The position numbers and the translations under genes were made by a program. Positions 7,685 through 15,338 of a stretch of DNA of 64,000 nt are shown piece by piece. The notes under the pieces are model-generated. The model had not been told where the DNA came from. It did not search any database and saw only the letters and a program-made list of their open reading frames with translations. Source of the stretch: Cytobacillus oceanisediminis 2691 (GTDB taxonomy: Bacteria; Bacillota; Bacilli; Bacillales; Cytobacillaceae); the NCBI RefSeq assembly GCF_007678455.1, contig NZ_VEEP01000007.1, positions 130,541-194,540 on the forward strand, in the 5' to 3' direction. Numbering within the stretch: position 1 is the first letter of the stretch; each line of letters begins with the position of its first letter.

Positions 7685-8296
7685 TTAGAACCATCCAACA
7701 AGCAGGACTAGTACAAGGGCTGCTGTTGTACCCCATGTAATCCATACGCCAGGATGTGTAAGCCATTTTGTTTTGTCATCCACACGTGAAATGCCCTGGG
7801 CAAGTCCGTATGGGCAGACTTTACAAAAAGAGTTTCTTGCCTTGTAAGATAATGCTGTATATAGAACAGCAGTAGAAGTGACAAGGAAGAAGTATTTATC
7901 CATTTTGAAGTTGACGAGTGACTCCCAGATTGTCATTGGGTTGTAGAAGTAACTCACAGTCGAGTAAGCCATGAAGATGCTGACAACCAAAGCGAGCAGA
8001 AATGTAACTGCTTTGCCTTTGTCACCTAACTTCGATTCGATTTTGTTCAAAAGCATGCTGAAGGTATTATGCGGGCATGCATACTGGCAAAAAGCCCTGT
8101 ACACGATCATTGACAGTGCGAGGAAAGCCATCAGGAACAAGAATAAGAAAACGAAAAATAAATAGCCAGCTTCATAGGATAATTGGAAGCCGAACAAGAA
8201 AAGCTTTTCGTTGTCGATATCCATCCGGAAACCATTCCACAACGGCAATGTGAAAATAATGATAAAAAATGCCCATCTAGTTATTGTTTTACCCAC
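7685..8296 (-). CDS. CcoG/NapH-like 4Fe-4S membrane protein
   Basis: This 203-aa protein has about five membrane helices and two cysteine clusters: FCQYACPHN near residue 70 and FCKVCPYGLAQ near residue 158. Cys-X3-Cys-Pro and Cys-X2-Cys-Pro pairs like these are seen in the membrane part of CcoG/RdxA, NapH and NosR proteins. It is shorter than CcoG and lacks the soluble ferredoxin domain. In cbb3 systems CcoG reduces copper during oxidase assembly; here a copper-delivery or electron-transfer role is likely from position, 17 bp after the CcoP-like gene. Start ATG 8296 follows AAAGGAGG. Confidence 0.85.
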   Translation of the reverse strand: MGKTITRWAFFIIIFTLPLWNGFRMDIDNEKLFLFGFQLSYEAGYLFFVFLFLFLMAFLALSMIVYRAFCQYACPHNTFSMLLNKIESKLGDKGKAVTFLLALVVSIFMAYSTVSYFYNPMTIWESLVNFKMDKYFFLVTSTAVLYTALSYKARNSFCKVCPYGLAQGISRVDDKTKWLTHPGVWITWGTTAALVLVLLVGWF

Positions 8297-8312
8297 GTAA
8301 ATCCTCCTTTCC

Positions 8313-8708
8313 TTATCTGTAATCCTCTAAGTATTCATATACCTTGTCGATTTCTTTTTCTGTGTAAAGATGTCCGATTGCCGGCATCGTGTTGCGGCCT
8401 TTTTTGATGACATTTTTAATGTCCTCTTCCGACATCCTGTCTGTAACACCCTTTAAGTCAGGGGCAGCACCCGTAGCATGGCAATTCAGGCAAGTTCCAG
8501 TGAAAATAAGCTCTCCCTTGTTATCCTGTGGAGCCGCCGCAGGCTCGACTGCAAGCTTTCCAGGCATGAAGATCGCATACCCAATCGCCCAGATGGCCAC
8601 AACATAAAATACAGCTACAAGGAGTTTCGGCACCTTGTTATGTTCAATTTTAATACCGGAGACAATATCCTCATGTTTGCTTTCATGTTGCTGATATTCT
8701 TTTTTCAT
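8313..8708 (-). CDS. ccoP: CcoP-like monoheme cytochrome c subunit of cbb3 oxidase
   Basis: This 131-aa protein has an N-terminal cytoplasmic stretch with the CcoP-like phrase GIKIEHNKVPKLL, one membrane helix (about residues 30-48), then one cytochrome c domain with GTCLNCHATG (CXXCH, about residue 72) and a distal Met in NTMPAIG. Classical proteobacterial CcoP carries two c hemes in about 300 residues; this version has one, as is common in compact Gram-positive forms. It lies in the same operon as CcoN and CcoO homologues, 89 bp after ccoO. It passes electrons to the catalytic subunit at the outer membrane face. Confidence 0.85.
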   Translation of the reverse strand: MKKEYQQHESKHEDIVSGIKIEHNKVPKLLVAVFYVVAIWAIGYAIFMPGKLAVEPAAAPQDNKGELIFTGTCLNCHATGAAPDLKGVTDRMSEEDIKNVIKKGRNTMPAIGHLYTEKEIDKVYEYLEDYR

Positions 8709-8797
8709 GATTTACACCTGCCTTTTAATGCTGTTATAGGAACTCATCGCCTTAAATCGCTGGGGTTCAAGGCGATGAGCAATTAATGAATTTTTAA

Positions 8798-9337
8798 TTA
8801 TTGTCCCTTGATTTTTGCTTCTTCCCGCTCTTTCTGGTACTCTTCCAATCTTTCTTCAGTTGGCTTGAGGCTCATCAAGTAAGCAACAAGGTCATCCAGT
8901 TCCTGATTGGTCAGGTAATCGAAGGATGGCATGATAGAACCAGGGCTCGTTGATTGAGGATCAATCAAGTGCTGGCGCTGCCAGTCTTCGTTGTATTTCA
9001 AGCCAACCCACATTAAATCCGGGCCAGTACGGTTAGAACCTAAAAGATGTGGTAAATCATATTTGTAGTCGCCGCCCTGGGATACTGGTCCAAGGTTTTG
9101 GTTCGTATCGGCAGGCAACGCCCTGACAAATTGTGTATGGCATGTCTGGCAGCCGTTCTGGATATAAACATCTCGTCCTCTTGCTTCAGCAGAATCCTCT
9201 GGATAGTTGCGGAGTTCACCGCTTGCAGTCGCAGAGTTGATTTCCTGGTCGAAGAGGGGAAGGATGACCGTTCCGGCTACGCCGAACATCCATAAAATCA
9301 ATGCAACGATTAATACAGCTGATGGTTTACGTTCCAA
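8798..9337 (-). CDS. ccoO: CcoO-like monoheme cytochrome c subunit of cbb3 oxidase
   Basis: This 179-aa protein has an N-terminal membrane helix (about residues 8-27) and a cytochrome c domain whose heme site GRDVYIQNGCQTCHTQFVR is the recognisable CcoO/FixO signature. RTGPDLMWVG and the distal Met in GSIMPSFDYL follow. A charged helical tail ends the protein. It lies 15 bp after ccoN. The function is transfer of electrons from the soluble or CcoP heme to heme b of CcoN. Confidence 0.9.
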   Translation of the reverse strand: MERKPSAVLIVALILWMFGVAGTVILPLFDQEINSATASGELRNYPEDSAEARGRDVYIQNGCQTCHTQFVRALPADTNQNLGPVSQGGDYKYDLPHLLGSNRTGPDLMWVGLKYNEDWQRQHLIDPQSTSPGSIMPSFDYLTNQELDDLVAYLMSLKPTEERLEEYQKEREEAKIKGQ

Positions 9338-9352
9338 CGTGTTCCCTCCTCA

Positions 9353-10726
9353 TTAAGCAGTAGCAGCTTGCTGCTGTGCTTGCTGTTTTTTCTCAAGTTT
9401 TGCAAGTTTAATAGTCTTATACATATTCCATGCAAGGAAGAACTGGGCTACATACATCATCGTTCCGCCAATTGCGCGGCCTTGTACGTACGGTTCCATC
9501 ATCAAGACAGTTTGCAGGAATGGTACACCTTCGATCCAGGCGAATCCCTGGACGACACCTGCAATCCATAATGAGAATGCGAAGACAAGGAAACCGACAG
9601 TAGAGAACCAGAAGTGTGCTTCCATTGCTCTCTTGCTGAACATTTCGCGGCCAACGATTTTAGGCAGAATGTAATAGATAGCTGCGAACGATGTGAACGA
9701 AAACGCGCCGAATGGTCCCATATGTGCATGCCCGACTGTCCAGTGCGTGAACTTAATGACTGAACTTACGGATGGAAGGGCTTGCAGTGGCCCCTGAAGA
9801 CATGCGAAAAGGTAGAAAATCGTACCAGCCATTGTGAAGCGGAGCGGTACGCTCGTCCTTGTCTGTGACCATGAACCTTTCATCGTACCCCAGAAGTTAG
9901 CCAATACGGCCCAAACCGGTATCAATAGAACGATTGAAGGAATGACACCTGCTTTTGAAATCCAGCTTGGAATTGGACCATTCATCAAATGGTGAGGACC
10001 ATTCCAAACATAGAATGTAGCAATTGCCCAGAATCCAATCATGGAAAGCTGGTGACTGTATAAAGGACGTCCTGTCAGTTTAGGAAGCAGGTAGTAAATC
10101 TGTCCGACACCGACTGTCGTCATCCAGAGACCGATTGCGTTATGTCCCAGGAACCAGCCCATCAAACCTTGCTGGACGCCACTTGGAATCCATTGTGCCG
10201 GGAAGTTTCCGACAATCCATGTCAATGGCAGCCACAGCAATGAGCCGAGGAAGTACCAAAGGCTGACGTAAAGCATTTTTTCTGTTCTTTGTCCAACCGT
10301 CTTGAAAAGGTTATAAGCAACTAGCCCGATTGCGACAAGGAGTTGAACGTCAACCCATAGCGGGAATTCGCCGTACTCGATGACCGATGTCTGTCCGAAT
10401 AGCAATGCGAAGAAACCTTCTAAAATGACAATGTTATAAAATACTAGTGCGAAGTTTCCCAGCTTTTCGCTGTAAACCTTTGTTTTTGCAAGCTTTGGAA
10501 TCATGTAGAACATTGATCCTACATATGCCATAGATAACCAAGCATAGATGACGAGCATTACATGCGCAGAGCGAACATGCCCGTATGTTGTCCAGCGATT
10601 GTTCAACAATTCTGGCCAGATTTGTTTTGTTGCAGTAAGAAGTCCCATACTCATGCCGATGATGATCCAAAAAACAGCAGCGATGAACCAATTCTTGGAA
10701 GAACTCCATTTTTCGTCTGTAAACAT
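9353..10726 (-). CDS. ccoN: cbb3-type cytochrome c oxidase subunit I
   Basis: This 457-aa protein starts at ATG 10726 (AAGGGAGTG upstream) and has about 12 membrane helices of the heme-copper oxidase superfamily. Heme and CuB ligands are visible in HVRSAHVML, FLGHNAIGLW, WNGPHHLMNG and HWTVGHAHMG. The Tyr six residues before the His-His pair (FYVWNGPHH) matches the cross-linked active-site Tyr of cbb3 oxidases, which NO reductases lack, so an oxygen reductase is favoured. The enzyme reduces O2 to water with high affinity and conserves energy. Three TGTG half-sites spaced 11 bp apart lie upstream. Confidence 0.9.
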   Translation of the reverse strand: MFTDEKWSSSKNWFIAAVFWIIIGMSMGLLTATKQIWPELLNNRWTTYGHVRSAHVMLVIYAWLSMAYVGSMFYMIPKLAKTKVYSEKLGNFALVFYNIVILEGFFALLFGQTSVIEYGEFPLWVDVQLLVAIGLVAYNLFKTVGQRTEKMLYVSLWYFLGSLLWLPLTWIVGNFPAQWIPSGVQQGLMGWFLGHNAIGLWMTTVGVGQIYYLLPKLTGRPLYSHQLSMIGFWAIATFYVWNGPHHLMNGPIPSWISKAGVIPSIVLLIPVWAVLANFWGTMKGSWSQTRTSVPLRFTMAGTIFYLFACLQGPLQALPSVSSVIKFTHWTVGHAHMGPFGAFSFTSFAAIYYILPKIVGREMFSKRAMEAHFWFSTVGFLVFAFSLWIAGVVQGFAWIEGVPFLQTVLMMEPYVQGRAIGGTMMYVAQFFLAWNMYKTIKLAKLEKKQQAQQQAATA

Positions 10727-10752
10727 TTTGACACTCCCTTGTTCATAAAATA

Positions 10753-10780
10753 ACCACAAATATTTCACATTTTCTTCACA
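10753..10780 (-). promoter_or_regulatory. Three 11-bp-phased TGTGAA-type half-sites upstream of ccoN
   Basis: On the plus strand ACCACA (10753), TTCACA (10764) and TTCACA (10775) recur every 11 bp, so the minus strand reads TGTGAA-N5-TGTGAA-N5-TGTGGT, 27-54 bp before the ccoN start. Direct TTTGTGAA-like repeats are the reported ResD target style in Bacillus. ResD control is inferred. Confidence 0.5.
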
Positions 10781-10905
10781 ATCTGCTATGTTACATGATA
10801 CATCTCAACAAGAAATAAAGTTATTCAACTTTTTTATAGTGTTATCCAATTGTTTTATACTTGCTAACTAACTGGTAAAATCACAGCGTTTTTTAACAAT
10901 TATGG

Positions 10906-10940
10906 CAAAAAAAAACAGAACGAATTTATTCGCTCTGTTT
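10906..10940 (-). terminator. Intrinsic terminator after the 40-aa gene
   Basis: AACAGAACGAAT and ATTCGCTCTGTT pair with one mismatch around a 2-3-nt loop. The A9 run to the left is a T-run on the minus strand, so it ends the small gene at 10949 and separates it from ccoN. Confidence 0.8.
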
Positions 10941-10948
10941 GGGAAGTT

Positions 10949-11071
10949 TTAGTTTTGTTCTTCTTTTTTATTATTCTTTTTACGAAGTGTATCAAGGATG
11001 AAGATAATCAGGATGGGCACTCCGATGTAATAGAAGAAATCGAAGAAAAAGCCAAGGGATTGATGGTCCAT
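10949..11071 (-). CDS. 40-aa single-helix membrane protein (possible CcoQ-like)
   Basis: The ATG at 11071 is preceded by a strong AAGGAGGT eight bases upstream and the frame ends at TAA 10949. The product has a hydrophobic helix (about residues 7-27; YYIGVPILIIFIL) followed by a very basic/acidic tail (RKKNNKKEE). This is the layout of CcoQ/FixQ, a small cbb3 accessory subunit, but similarity at residue level is too weak for proof. It has its own terminator and faces the divergent ccoS-like gene. Confidence 0.65.
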   Translation of the reverse strand: MDHQSLGFFFDFFYYIGVPILIIFILDTLRKKNNKKEEQN

Positions 11072-11214
11072 TTTTGTACCTCCTTCATTATTTGACCACA
11101 TTGTAATCCGATAGATTTTTTTTTACAACCCCTTAAATATACTCTGGACGGTTTATGGAATTTCTGTTAGAGTAATTCGATAGTGATGATGATTTTAAAA
11201 AAGGGGGTGTAGGA

Positions 11215-11349
11215 ATGGCACCGGGAGCATGGATTTTACTAATCGTCATGTTCGCATTCACCGCTTCAGCAGGAATCATCTGGGCATGGAGCAAGAAAAA
11301 CGGACTTTACGATGAAAGTGTTAAATATAGAATGCTTGACGAAGACTAA
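11215..11349 (+). CDS. ccoS: CcoS-like cbb3 oxidase maturation protein
   Basis: This 44-aa protein starts at ATG 11215 after AAGGGGGTG. One membrane helix (about residues 5-26) is followed by WAWSKKNGLYDESVKYRML and Asp-Glu-Asp. This is the characteristic CcoS/FixS pattern: a Trp-rich helix end, then a short loop with G-[QL]-[FY]-[DE]-D and a conserved small acidic tail. In cbb3 assembly CcoS is needed for heme and copper insertion. It is transcribed away from the ccoNOP operon, which supports a shared role. Confidence 0.72.
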   Translation: MAPGAWILLIVMFAFTASAGIIWAWSKKNGLYDESVKYRMLDED

Positions 11350-11692
11350 AAAGCCAGGATCACAATCTTTACAATCTGCTAATTGAAAGATTCTTCACAC
11401 CGGGCTTTGGTTTTATTTATTTTCCGCATAAATTCCTTCTGATGAACTCACAATCCTTTTCATTTTATACCAGTAAACTAACTTATCTTTATATCAGGAA
11501 ACTACTTTCTTCTATTAAATAGAAATAATCGGCACAATGAGCTTTTACTTTGTTTTTTCAATATAATCATAGAAACATTAATCAACTTTTGCTGAGTCGT
11601 GCATAAGATGAATGTATCCGTGTTGAGAACGGCCATAATTTGCTTGAAGCATTCCTAAAAGAAAAAAAGTCATAAAAAATTCATAATTACGG
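11350..11692. other. 343-bp AT-rich intergenic stretch
   Basis: After the ccoS stop, AAAGCC (11349) and GGCTTT (11402) can pair around an inner AATCTTT/AAAGATT stem, a possible long-loop terminator. The rest, to the yrkE promoter, is AT-rich with no reading frame, RNA motif or repeat that I can support. Confidence 0.5.
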
Positions 11693-11737
11693 TTGACAAT
11701 GGGATGAATCTTTTATATTATATACCCTGTGAGGTAT
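11693..11737 (+). promoter_or_regulatory. yrkE operon promoter with CsoR/CstR-like operator
   Basis: TTGACA (11693-11698) and TATTAT (11716-11721) are separated by 17 bp, a near-consensus sigma-A promoter. The palindrome ATACCCTGTGAGGTAT (11722-11737) follows at once and would cover the transcription start, so repressor binding should block initiation. The same palindrome design occurs at 4525 and 49960. Related yrk and cst operons are controlled by CsoR-family persulfide sensors; the sensor gene itself is not in this window. Confidence 0.75.
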
Positions 11738-11824
11738 TTAACAACGTTATCACGTTAGAAAACATATTTTATTTTTTGCCGTTTAAAATACCCATTACCG
11801 TAATTAAAGAGAGGGAGTTAGATA

Positions 11825-12304
11825 ATGGGAGAACAGAAAAAAACGACAATCATTTTATTCAGTGGAGATTATGACAAAGTCATGGCTGCTTATATCATTG
11901 CCAATGGTGCAGCTGCTTATGATCATGAAGTGACAATTTTCCACACTTTCTGGGGATTGAACGCACTGCGTAAAGATGAGCCGATCCAGGCTGACAAAGG
12001 TTTCATTGAAAAGATGTTTGCCAAGATGATGCCAAGAGGTGCGAACAAATTGGGATTGTCAAAAATGAACTATGCAGGCTTTGGCCCTAAGATGATTAAG
12101 GATGTCATGAAGAAGCATAATGCAATGCCGCTTCCAGACTTGATTGATATGGCTAAAGAACAGGATGTAAAACTTGTTGCCTGCCAGATGACAGTAGACT
12201 TATTTGGTCTAAAACAAGAGGAAATCATGGAAGGTGTCGAATTTGCTGGTGTAGCAGCGTATCTGGCTGATGCTGAAAACGGCAACGTCAACCTGTTCAT
12301 CTAA
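11825..12304 (+). CDS. yrkE: DsrE/DsrF-like sulfurtransferase-family protein (YrkE type)
   Basis: This 159-aa DsrE/F/H-like protein opens with TIILFSGDYDKVMAAYIIANGAA, an alpha/beta start typical of the family, and has a single conserved Cys in KLVACQMTVDLFGL near residue 120, the likely persulfide carrier. It is first in an operon whose order (DsrE, TusA-rhodanese, rhodanese-MBL, TusA, TauE) matches B. subtilis yrkE-F-H-I-J. AGAGGGAG supports ATG 11825. The protein probably passes sulfane sulfur among the other operon products in the cytoplasm. Confidence 0.85.
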   Translation: MGEQKKTTIILFSGDYDKVMAAYIIANGAAAYDHEVTIFHTFWGLNALRKDEPIQADKGFIEKMFAKMMPRGANKLGLSKMNYAGFGPKMIKDVMKKHNAMPLPDLIDMAKEQDVKLVACQMTVDLFGLKQEEIMEGVEFAGVAAYLADAENGNVNLFI

Positions 12305-12331
12305 TAGATATTATTAATTGGAGGTCGACAA

Positions 12332-12910
12332 ATGGAAACTGTTAAGACAAATGCTACAGTCGATGCAAAAGGGCTTGCATGCCCAATGCCGATTGTCAGA
12401 ACGAAAAAAGCAATCAACAATTTGAATCCGGGCGAGGTTTTAGAAGTGCTCGCAACGGATAAAGGTTCAAGGGCAGATATCCAGGCATGGTCTAAAAGCT
12501 CTGGCAACCAATACCTTGGAACAATTGAAGAAGGCGATGTTCTAAAGCACTACATCCGCAAAGGCGGTTCAGGTGAAGAACAGGAAGAAACAAAATTCGA
12601 GAACATTGTTTCCAACGAAGATGTTCTTAAGAAGCTGGAAGCAAACGAAGATGTTCTTGTACTGGATGTTAGGGAACCAGCTGAATATGCATTTGGACAT
12701 ATTCCAAATGCGGTCTCAGTTCCTTTCGGGGATCTTGAAAACCGGATGGGAGAACTTGATAAATCCAAAACAATCCTTGTAGTTTGCCGCACAGGCAACA
12801 GAAGTGATATGGCATCCCAGGCACTAGCTAGCAATGGCTTCAAGAAAGTTTGGAATGTTGTACCAGGCATGTCCGAATGGAACGGGCCAACTGAAACGAA
12901 AGTTAATTAA
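12332..12910 (+). CDS. yrkF: TusA-rhodanese fusion (YrkF type)
   Basis: This 192-aa protein has two domains. The N-terminal TusA domain carries the signature [17 protein letters not shown] with catalytic Cys17, and a C-terminal rhodanese domain (about residues 90-190) has the active-site loop [10 protein letters not shown] with Cys152. Both cysteines carry persulfides, so sulfur can be passed within one polypeptide. The gene follows yrkE by 27 bp with its own GGAGGTCG. It would accept sulfane sulfur and hand it to biosynthesis or to the downstream dioxygenase-like protein. Confidence 0.92.
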   Translation: METVKTNATVDAKGLACPMPIVRTKKAINNLNPGEVLEVLATDKGSRADIQAWSKSSGNQYLGTIEEGDVLKHYIRKGGSGEEQEETKFENIVSNEDVLKKLEANEDVLVLDVREPAEYAFGHIPNAVSVPFGDLENRMGELDKSKTILVVCRTGNRSDMASQALASNGFKKVWNVVPGMSEWNGPTETKVN

Positions 12911-12951
12911 TTTTTTTAGAAAAATTCATACCCAGGGAGGTAAAGTACACT

Positions 12952-14073
12952 ATGAAAGCAATGACGTCTAAAGAAGTAACAAAAAAAGTATTCAATAAAG
13001 AACCTTTATTTATCCTTGATGTCCGTAACGAGAGCGACTTCAATGATTGGAAAATCGAAGGCGAAAACTTCGAACATTTGAACATCCCTTACTTCGACCT
13101 TCTGGATGGAGTAGAAGAAATACTTGATCAGGTGCCAACTGACAAAGAAGTGCTTGTTGTCTGTGCAAAAGAGGGATCTTCTGTAATGGTCGCTGAAATG
13201 CTTGACGAGGCTGGCCGCGAAGTTTCATATCTTCAAGGCGGAATGAAAGCATGGAGTGAACACCTTGAGCCAGTTAAGGTTGGAGAGCTTAAAGATGGCG
13301 GATCCATGTACCAGTTCGTCCGTATCGGAAAAGGCTGCCTTTCTTACGCGGTCGTTTCAAACGGGGAAGCTGCTTTGATCGACGCAACAAGAATGACAGA
13401 TGTATATCTTGATTTCGCTAAAGAGCTTGGCGTTGAAATCAAGCATGTATTCGATACACATCTGCACGCAGACCACATTTCTGGCGGCAGAAAAATTGCC
13501 GAAGCAACAGGTGCAACATACTGGCTGCCTCCAAAAGATGCTGATGAAGTAACATTCAACTACCAGCCTCTAGAAGATGGCAATAACGTTAAAATCGGTG
13601 AAACAAACATCGACATCAACGCTCTTTACACACCTGGCCACACAATTGGTTCCACTTCATTCGTGGTAGATGAAAAATATCTTCTGTCAGGGGATATACT
13701 ATTCATTGACTCAATTGGTCGTCCGGACTTAGCTGGTAAAGCAGAAGACTGGGTAGCAGATTTAAGAAACTCACTATACAATCGCTACAAGCAGCTTTCT
13801 GATGACCTGGTTGTTCTTCCAGCACACTTCATGATCATCGAAGAGCTGAACGAAGATGGCAGTGTATCTGAAAAATTAGGTACTCTTTTCGCGAAAAACC
13901 ATGGCTTGAACATCGAAGACGAAGCGGAATTCCGCAGACTTGTAACGGAGAACCTGCCACCGCAGCCAAATGCATACCAGGAAATCCGTGAAACAAATAT
14001 GGGCAAAATCAACCCAGACGATGAGAAACAAAGAGAAATGGAAATCGGACCAAACCGCTGTGCGGTAAGATAA
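12952..14073 (+). CDS. yrkH: Rhodanese-metallo-beta-lactamase fusion, persulfide dioxygenase-like (YrkH type)
   Basis: This 373-aa protein has an N-terminal rhodanese domain (about residues 1-105) with VVCAKEGSS (Cys71), followed by a metallo-beta-lactamase fold (about 120-340) with [11 protein letters not shown] (His170, His172, Asp174, His175), [10 protein letters not shown] and [16 protein letters not shown]. The glyoxalase II/ETHE1-like motif set suggests a persulfide dioxygenase or related hydrolase that oxidises glutathione- or bacillithiol-type persulfides to sulfite. The domain order is the reverse of the CstB-like protein at 33933. AGGGAGG supports ATG 12952. It is the third gene of the yrk operon. 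Confidence 0.9.
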   Translation: MKAMTSKEVTKKVFNKEPLFILDVRNESDFNDWKIEGENFEHLNIPYFDLLDGVEEILDQVPTDKEVLVVCAKEGSSVMVAEMLDEAGREVSYLQGGMKAWSEHLEPVKVGELKDGGSMYQFVRIGKGCLSYAVVSNGEAALIDATRMTDVYLDFAKELGVEIKHVFDTHLHADHISGGRKIAEATGATYWLPPKDADEVTFNYQPLEDGNNVKIGETNIDINALYTPGHTIGSTSFVVDEKYLLSGDILFIDSIGRPDLAGKAEDWVADLRNSLYNRYKQLSDDLVVLPAHFMIIEELNEDGSVSEKLGTLFAKNHGLNIEDEAEFRRLVTENLPPQPNAYQEIRETNMGKINPDDEKQREMEIGPNRCAVR

Positions 14074-14075
14074 AT

Positions 14076-14105
14076 CTGGCAAGGGGGCTTTGCTCCCCGG
14101 CCAGT
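14076..14105 (+). other. Intercistronic hairpin between yrkH and yrkI
   Basis: CTGG, GGGG, CCCC and CCAG form a two-part GC-rich stem (CTGGcaaGGGG...CCCCggCCAG) with no T-run. It could stabilise mRNA ends or uncouple expression of the upstream and downstream parts of the operon. Confidence 0.55.
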
Positions 14106-14148
14106 ATTGAAAAATACAACTTTCTAAACAACCAAGGAGGATTTTAAC

Positions 14149-14376
14149 ATGAACGTAGCAAAAGTATTAGACGCAAAAGGACTTGCATGTCCAATGCCAA
14201 TCGTAAAAACAAAGAAGGCCATCACTGACCTTCAATCCGGAGACGTACTCGAAATCCATACAACTGATAAAGGCGCTGTAAAAGATCTAGCAGCTTGGGC
14301 ACAATCAACTGGAAACGAACTACTGAAGCATGAAGAAGAAAACGGTGTGTTCAAGTTCTGGATGAAGAAGGCCTAA
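14149..14376 (+). CDS. yrkI: TusA-family sulfur carrier (YrkI type)
   Basis: This 75-aa single-domain TusA protein carries the motif [17 protein letters not shown], nearly the same as the N-terminal domain of the upstream YrkF-like protein, which suggests duplication. The Cys of the CPMP motif (Cys15) carries sulfur as a persulfide. The start follows AAGGAGG. It lies 75 bp after yrkH and 120 bp before the membrane protein gene, and likely hands sulfur between operon members. Confidence 0.93.
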   Translation: MNVAKVLDAKGLACPMPIVKTKKAITDLQSGDVLEIHTTDKGAVKDLAAWAQSTGNELLKHEEENGVFKFWMKKA

Positions 14377-14382
14377 TTGAAC

Positions 14383-14412
14383 GAAGGGGGAGCTTGTCTC
14401 CCTTTTCTTTTG
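14383..14412 (+). terminator. Intra-operon terminator/attenuator between yrkI and yrkJ
   Basis: GAAGGGGGAG cttgt CTCCCTTTTC forms a stable stem followed by TTTTCTTTT. It is placed to reduce transcription into the TauE/SafE gene. Confidence 0.65.
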
Positions 14413-14496
14413 GTTATAAAAAGGTTATTTTTCGCGACTAACCTATTACAGAAGCATTAAATACGAAACAATGATTCAAATTAAGGAGGAAGCCTG

Positions 14497-15273
14497 ATGG
14501 ATTTATCATTTTTTATCGTCATATTTTTAATTGGCTTTATCGGTTCTTATATTTCCGGGATGGTTGGAATTGGCGGTTCAATCATTAAATACCCAATGCT
14601 ATTATACATTCCGCCATTGTTTGGTCTTGCCGCATTCAGCGCACATGAGGTTTCAGGGATCAGTGCTGTCCAGGTTTTCTTCGCGACCATCGGCGGTGTC
14701 TGGGCTTACCGTAAAGGCGGATATCTGAACAAAACATTGATCATTTACATGGGCGCATCGATCCTGGTTGGTTCCTTAATCGGAAGTTACGGTTCCCGCT
14801 TCATGTCAGAAGGCGGCATCAACCTTGTATACGGTATTCTTGCTTTGATTGCAGCAGTCATGATGTTCATCCCTAAGAAAAACGTCGATGACATCCCGCT
14901 TGATCAGGTAACATTCAACAAATGGCTTGCCGCATTTTTCGCCCTGATCGTCGGAATTGGCGCCGGTATCGTCGGCGCAGCTGGAGCATTCCTGCTAGTG
15001 CCAATCATGCTCGTCGTCCTGAAAATACCAACAAGGATGACCATCGCCACTTCACTGGCAATCACATTCATTTCATCAATCGGTTCAACAGTAGGTAAGA
15101 TAGCCACTGGCCAAGTAGATTTCTGGCCGGCACTCATCATGGTTGTAGCAAGTCTGATCGCTTCACCGCTGGGAGCAACCGCTGGTAAAAAAGTAAACAC
15201 AAAAGTTCTTCAATACATCCTTGCAGTACTGATCCTAGGTACAGCAATCAAAATCTGGATGGATATTCTTTAG
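14497..15273 (+). CDS. yrkJ: TauE/SafE-family sulfite/sulfur-compound exporter (YrkJ type)
   Basis: This 258-aa protein has seven or eight membrane helices. Two related halves each begin with a glycine-rich helix: [18 protein letters not shown] at residues 10-30 and [17 protein letters not shown] at about 150-170, the TauE/SafE internal repeat. Members move anions such as sulfite, thiosulfate or sulfoacetate. As the last yrk gene it may expel sulfite formed when persulfides are oxidised. AAGGAGG supports ATG 14497. Confidence 0.9.
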   Translation: MDLSFFIVIFLIGFIGSYISGMVGIGGSIIKYPMLLYIPPLFGLAAFSAHEVSGISAVQVFFATIGGVWAYRKGGYLNKTLIIYMGASILVGSLIGSYGSRFMSEGGINLVYGILALIAAVMMFIPKKNVDDIPLDQVTFNKWLAAFFALIVGIGAGIVGAAGAFLLVPIMLVVLKIPTRMTIATSLAITFISSIGSTVGKIATGQVDFWPALIMVVASLIASPLGATAGKKVNTKVLQYILAVLILGTAIKIWMDIL

Positions 15274-15287
15274 AATTCATGTATGGA

Positions 15288-15320
15288 AAAGACTTCGCCC
15301 CCGGCGAAGTCTTTTTGTTG
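15288..15320 (+). terminator. Intrinsic terminator of the yrk operon
   Basis: AAAGACTTCGCC ccc GGCGAAGTCTTT is a 12-bp perfect stem followed by TTTTG. It lies 15 bp beyond the yrkJ stop and just before the 52-bp repeat array. Confidence 0.9.
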
Positions 15321-15338
15321 TGTGTTTGGATGGTTATT

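Noticed and set aside
6075-7766. Longer N-termini for several genes (for example starts at 7766, 2026, 28927, 36603, 61410)
   Set aside because: The upstream extensions lack ribosome-binding sites, run into neighbouring genes or spoil signal peptides; internal starts with good ribosome-binding sites were used.
9353-10726. Nitric oxide reductase-type identity for the heme-copper subunit I
   Set aside because: The Tyr six residues before the His-His pair matches the cross-linked Tyr of cbb3 oxidases, and the CcoO, CcoP, CcoG and CcoS-like genes around it point to an oxygen reductase.
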